Notes under the pieces: model-generated | What the model saw: only the letters and a program-made list of their open reading frames with translations | Databases searched by the model: none | What the model was told of the DNA's origin: nothing | Program-made: the position numbers and the translations under genes | Assembly (NCBI GenBank): GCA_945910035.1 | Contig: OX246754.1 | Coordinates: 39,354,678 to 39,418,677, forward strand | DNA length: 64,000 bases | Direction of reading: 5' to 3' | DNA from: Brachypalpus laphriformis | Lineage: Eukaryota > Arthropoda > Insecta > Diptera > Syrphidae | Part shown: one piece after another, positions 62,040 through 64,000 of the stretch | Numbering within the stretch: position 1 is the stretch's first letter | Layout: every line of letters starts with the position of its first letter

Positions 62040-62400
62040 GCTTGAGATACAATAGCCTTTCATCTTTTCTGATCCTCGATATGCTGTTTCCAATTCTTCA
62101 GCCTCAGTTTTCTGGTATCCGTGAGCTTCATCAGGGAGGTGACATGGCTTTATCTTCATAGGGAGGTTCTTCTTCATTGGCGTGTCGAACCTGTGGGCTG
62201 GGATTCAAAGATCGTCTTAGATGGCACATTGTTGTTTATTCGATCGATGTAATGTAGCCGACATGTCTTAACTTTTTGCACTATATTCACATCTAGGTAA
62301 TATAATATATTGTAATATACGATGAAGTATCTTTCTCTCTAAAGAGTTCATTTTTACTTTACGGACTGCCCGGCATTGGGCGCCATACAAAGGGACTCAT
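62040..62400 (-). pseudogene. Possible CFDP2-type LINE C-terminal scrap
   Basis: The minus strand shows VPLYGAQCRAVRKVKMNSLE and RKILHRI, resembling the VLLYGAE..ERKILRRI region of X-type LINEs. The rest is decayed. It could also belong to another LINE group. Confidence 0.35.
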
Positions 62401-62927
62401 ATGATTAAACCTGCTCTATTTCTTATTTTAATTGCACTCTACCAAAAAATAATGAATGCGGCTGAGTCGCACTTTTTTGTCGGGATAGGAAACGCTCGAC
62501 TGGAGCAGTCAGACGCAACTGGTCCATTGTACTACCAGAGAGCAAACCCTGATTCACCCATTTTGTTGGAATTCCCTTGTCTTTCTAAGAAAACCAAACA
62601 AGCATTTCAGTGATGAGGAGCTCTACCACCTGATACGAGTGAGTGAGTGTCCACTCACAGAGATAAAGTTCCGCGGTGTCGTTCCAGATCGTAGTGTCAC
62701 TCAAGAATAGCACGTTAAGATGCTTGGCGAAAGCAAAGTGGTCTGTCAAGACGCCAATAAGTTATCTAAAGTCTTTTCTGCTGAGAGACACTTTTCTGCC
62801 ACTAATTTTATTCATATTTGCAACAATGCAGTTAAAACAATTTTTTAGAATTTTTGCTAGAAAGCAAAAAACTGTTTTTAAATTTCTTAACAACTTAGTA
62901 TATTGCTGAAGTGCTGGTGGGCTTCGC
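62401..62927. other. Unassigned sequence
   Basis: The minus-strand frame at 62762-63118 is AT-rich and hydrophobic and overlaps the minisatellite; I do not accept it as a gene. Nothing else is recognisable. Confidence 0.35.
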
Positions 62928-63147
62928 GGCTGTGCAAATAACCGCCCAAAACAAAATCGCCCAAATTCCAAAAATGAATAATCGCCCAAAATTATTGGGT
63001 ATTTGTGCATAATGAAAGAACGCCAAAAAAAAAGAACAACCGCCCAAAAATTAATGAACAATTGCCCAAAATAGCAGCGAATGGCTGTGCGAATAATCGC
63101 CCAAAGAAGAATCGCCAAAAATCCGAAAATGAATGATCGCCCAAAAC
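62928..63147. repeat. Degenerate minisatellite with CGCCCAAAA core
   Basis: The motif AATCGCCCAAAA or close variants occurs about eight times. A longer unit starting GGCTGTGC(A/G)AATAA begins at 62928 and again at 63083, a period of about 155 bp. It does not resemble the 27-bp minisatellite at 13.3 kb. Confidence 0.7.
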
Positions 63148-63188
63148 ATTTTTTTTTTAAAACTTTTTCTCAAAATCATATCAAAAAA

Positions 63189-63586
63189 TCATATTGTCAT
63201 ATTGGGTATGTCAACAACTATCGGGCATACGCCAGGGGGTAAGTCTATTCGAGGACAGTTTTGTGCGGGCCAACAGTGGGTAAGTGGCGCGCTTCGGGCA
63301 CTGGAATTACTTCGCTGTCGCTGCCTTCTTGAGCCTCCTTTGCTAACTCCACGTCGTTTTCTGCAACTACTTGAACTTTCCTCTTCGGTAAAGGCATTTT
63401 TATGGTCTGGACTGTACGCGTAAGAACAAATACTATTATTGTCGTCACTTTGTTCACTCGAAGAGAACATTTGCAATTAAAAGTCAGGTGTAACTTACAC
63501 CACAATTTATATAAAATTTTCTGCAACGCTAATGAATTTTCAACGCGGTAAAAATTATAACACTTAGGCCGGTATTCACCGACCAA
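63189..63586 (-). other. Unrecognised open frames
   Basis: Two overlapping minus-strand frames: MQMFSSSEQSDDNNSICSYA with a Ser/Arg-rich basic stretch (CRKRRGVSKGGSRRQRQRS), and MPLPKRKVQVVAENDVELAK with an acidic stretch. I know no family for them. The downstream part overlaps the 58-bp sequence shared with 13.4 kb (63228-63285), so this may be a transposon remnant and not a gene. Confidence 0.25.
63228..63285. repeat. 58-bp sequence shared with 13383-13440
   Basis: See the partner copy. CGCCAGGGGGTAAGTCTATT, then GGACAGTTTTGTGCGGGC and GTGGGTAAGTGG. Confidence 0.55.
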
Positions 63587-64000
63587 TCTTAAACTAAGAG
63601 CTTCATAAACCTATTCACCAACCAATAATAGTGCAGATTTATTAGCGCTCATAACACTTGTGAGTGGTCCCACCCACTCTTAAGTTCTGAGTGCTTATAA
63701 CTTAGGAATTTCGAAAATTTTCGAAATCAGCTGTAAACTGTCACTCAGACCAAACAAAGGACAAGCTGCATTGGCGAAATGCAAAAGAAGAAATGCCGAC
63801 GAATTTAATGCCTCCAGCATTTCCGTCAAAAGAACTGCCAACCAAATAAAAAATAAAATGTGCCGTGATTAATTCTGACTAAAATCAGGAAAATACAATG
63901 TTTTCTTTTTCAATGGCATTTCTCTCAGTTCGAAAGAGAGTTCGGAAACTCATTTTAGAACGCGTTTGGAAATCCGAAAATTAATTTTTCGCATATTCGA
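63587..64000. other. Unassigned end of window
   Basis: The start GGCCGGTATTCACCGACCAA with CTTAAG and CTTATAA motifs resembles a small palindromic MITE, but no partner end was found within the window. No gene is recognised. Confidence 0.35.

Noticed and set aside
62762..63118. 118-residue minus-strand frame
   Set aside because: It runs through the CGCCCAAAA minisatellite and has no domain motif.
1..64000. A novel multi-gene defence or metabolic system
   Set aside because: Every coding block with recognisable motifs belongs to a transposable element, and strands and frames show independent insertions, not an operon or gene cluster.

Overview
This window looks like repeat-dense eukaryotic DNA from an insect, most likely a higher fly. 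Every coding block I can identify belongs to a transposable element. The mix is arthropod-like: Jockey, RTE, Loa-type, R1 and CR1-like LINEs, rosa-type (DD41D) mariners, a Tc1 element, a pogo/Tigger relic, Helitrons and a tRNA-derived SINE. Several of these are familiar from tephritid fruit flies, but naming the family is inference. I see no rRNA or tRNA gene, CRISPR array, bacterial operon or convincing single-copy host gene. Nearly every element is 5'-truncated, frameshifted or interrupted, so most entries are pseudogenes.

Layout. 1-6.0 kb: Jockey copy J1, split by a Tc1 transposon (346-1940) and by an antisense RTE insertion (2538-3651). 6.0-9.4 kb: a tiny RTE tail and two antiparallel CFDP2-type LINE fragments. 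9.4-13.1 kb: Jockey copy J2. 13.1-16.1 kb: Helitron ends, a 27-bp minisatellite, mariner M1 and a mariner relic. 16.1-19.2 kb: Loa-type element C1 split by element E1, then a SINE tail. 20.1-22.2 kb: a Helitron with a broken Pif1-like helicase. 22.2-24.3 kb: mostly unassigned, with one MITE-like element. 24.3-28.0 kb: two head-to-head LINEs (B1, C2) lying between an inverted-repeat pair. 28.1-33.6 kb: a Tigger relic holding mariner M2, then LINE E2 holding Jockey J3, which itself holds a SINE. 33.8-38.4 kb: the most complete LINE, Loa-type D1, with an intact ORF1. 38.5-44.0 kb: a CR1-like element holding Jockey J4 and further CR1-like pieces. 44.5-48.1 kb: Loa-type D2, SINEs and a dispersed repeat. 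48.1-53.1 kb: mariner M3 holding a two-part LINE insertion (B2 plus G1). 54.8-62.4 kb: further CFDP2-type, RTE, Loa-like and R1-clade fragments. 62.9-64 kb: a minisatellite and unassigned sequence.

The elements do not work together as a system. The biological content is the insertion history: target-site duplications and terminal repeats order several events. The strongest new observation is a stem-loop in the last ~100 bases of all three RTE copies. In the sense RNA its pairing is kept through G-U wobbles and A-U changes, which suggests a structure recognised by the reverse transcriptase. The second is a chimeric insertion of two LINE families inside one target-site duplication in mariner M3.
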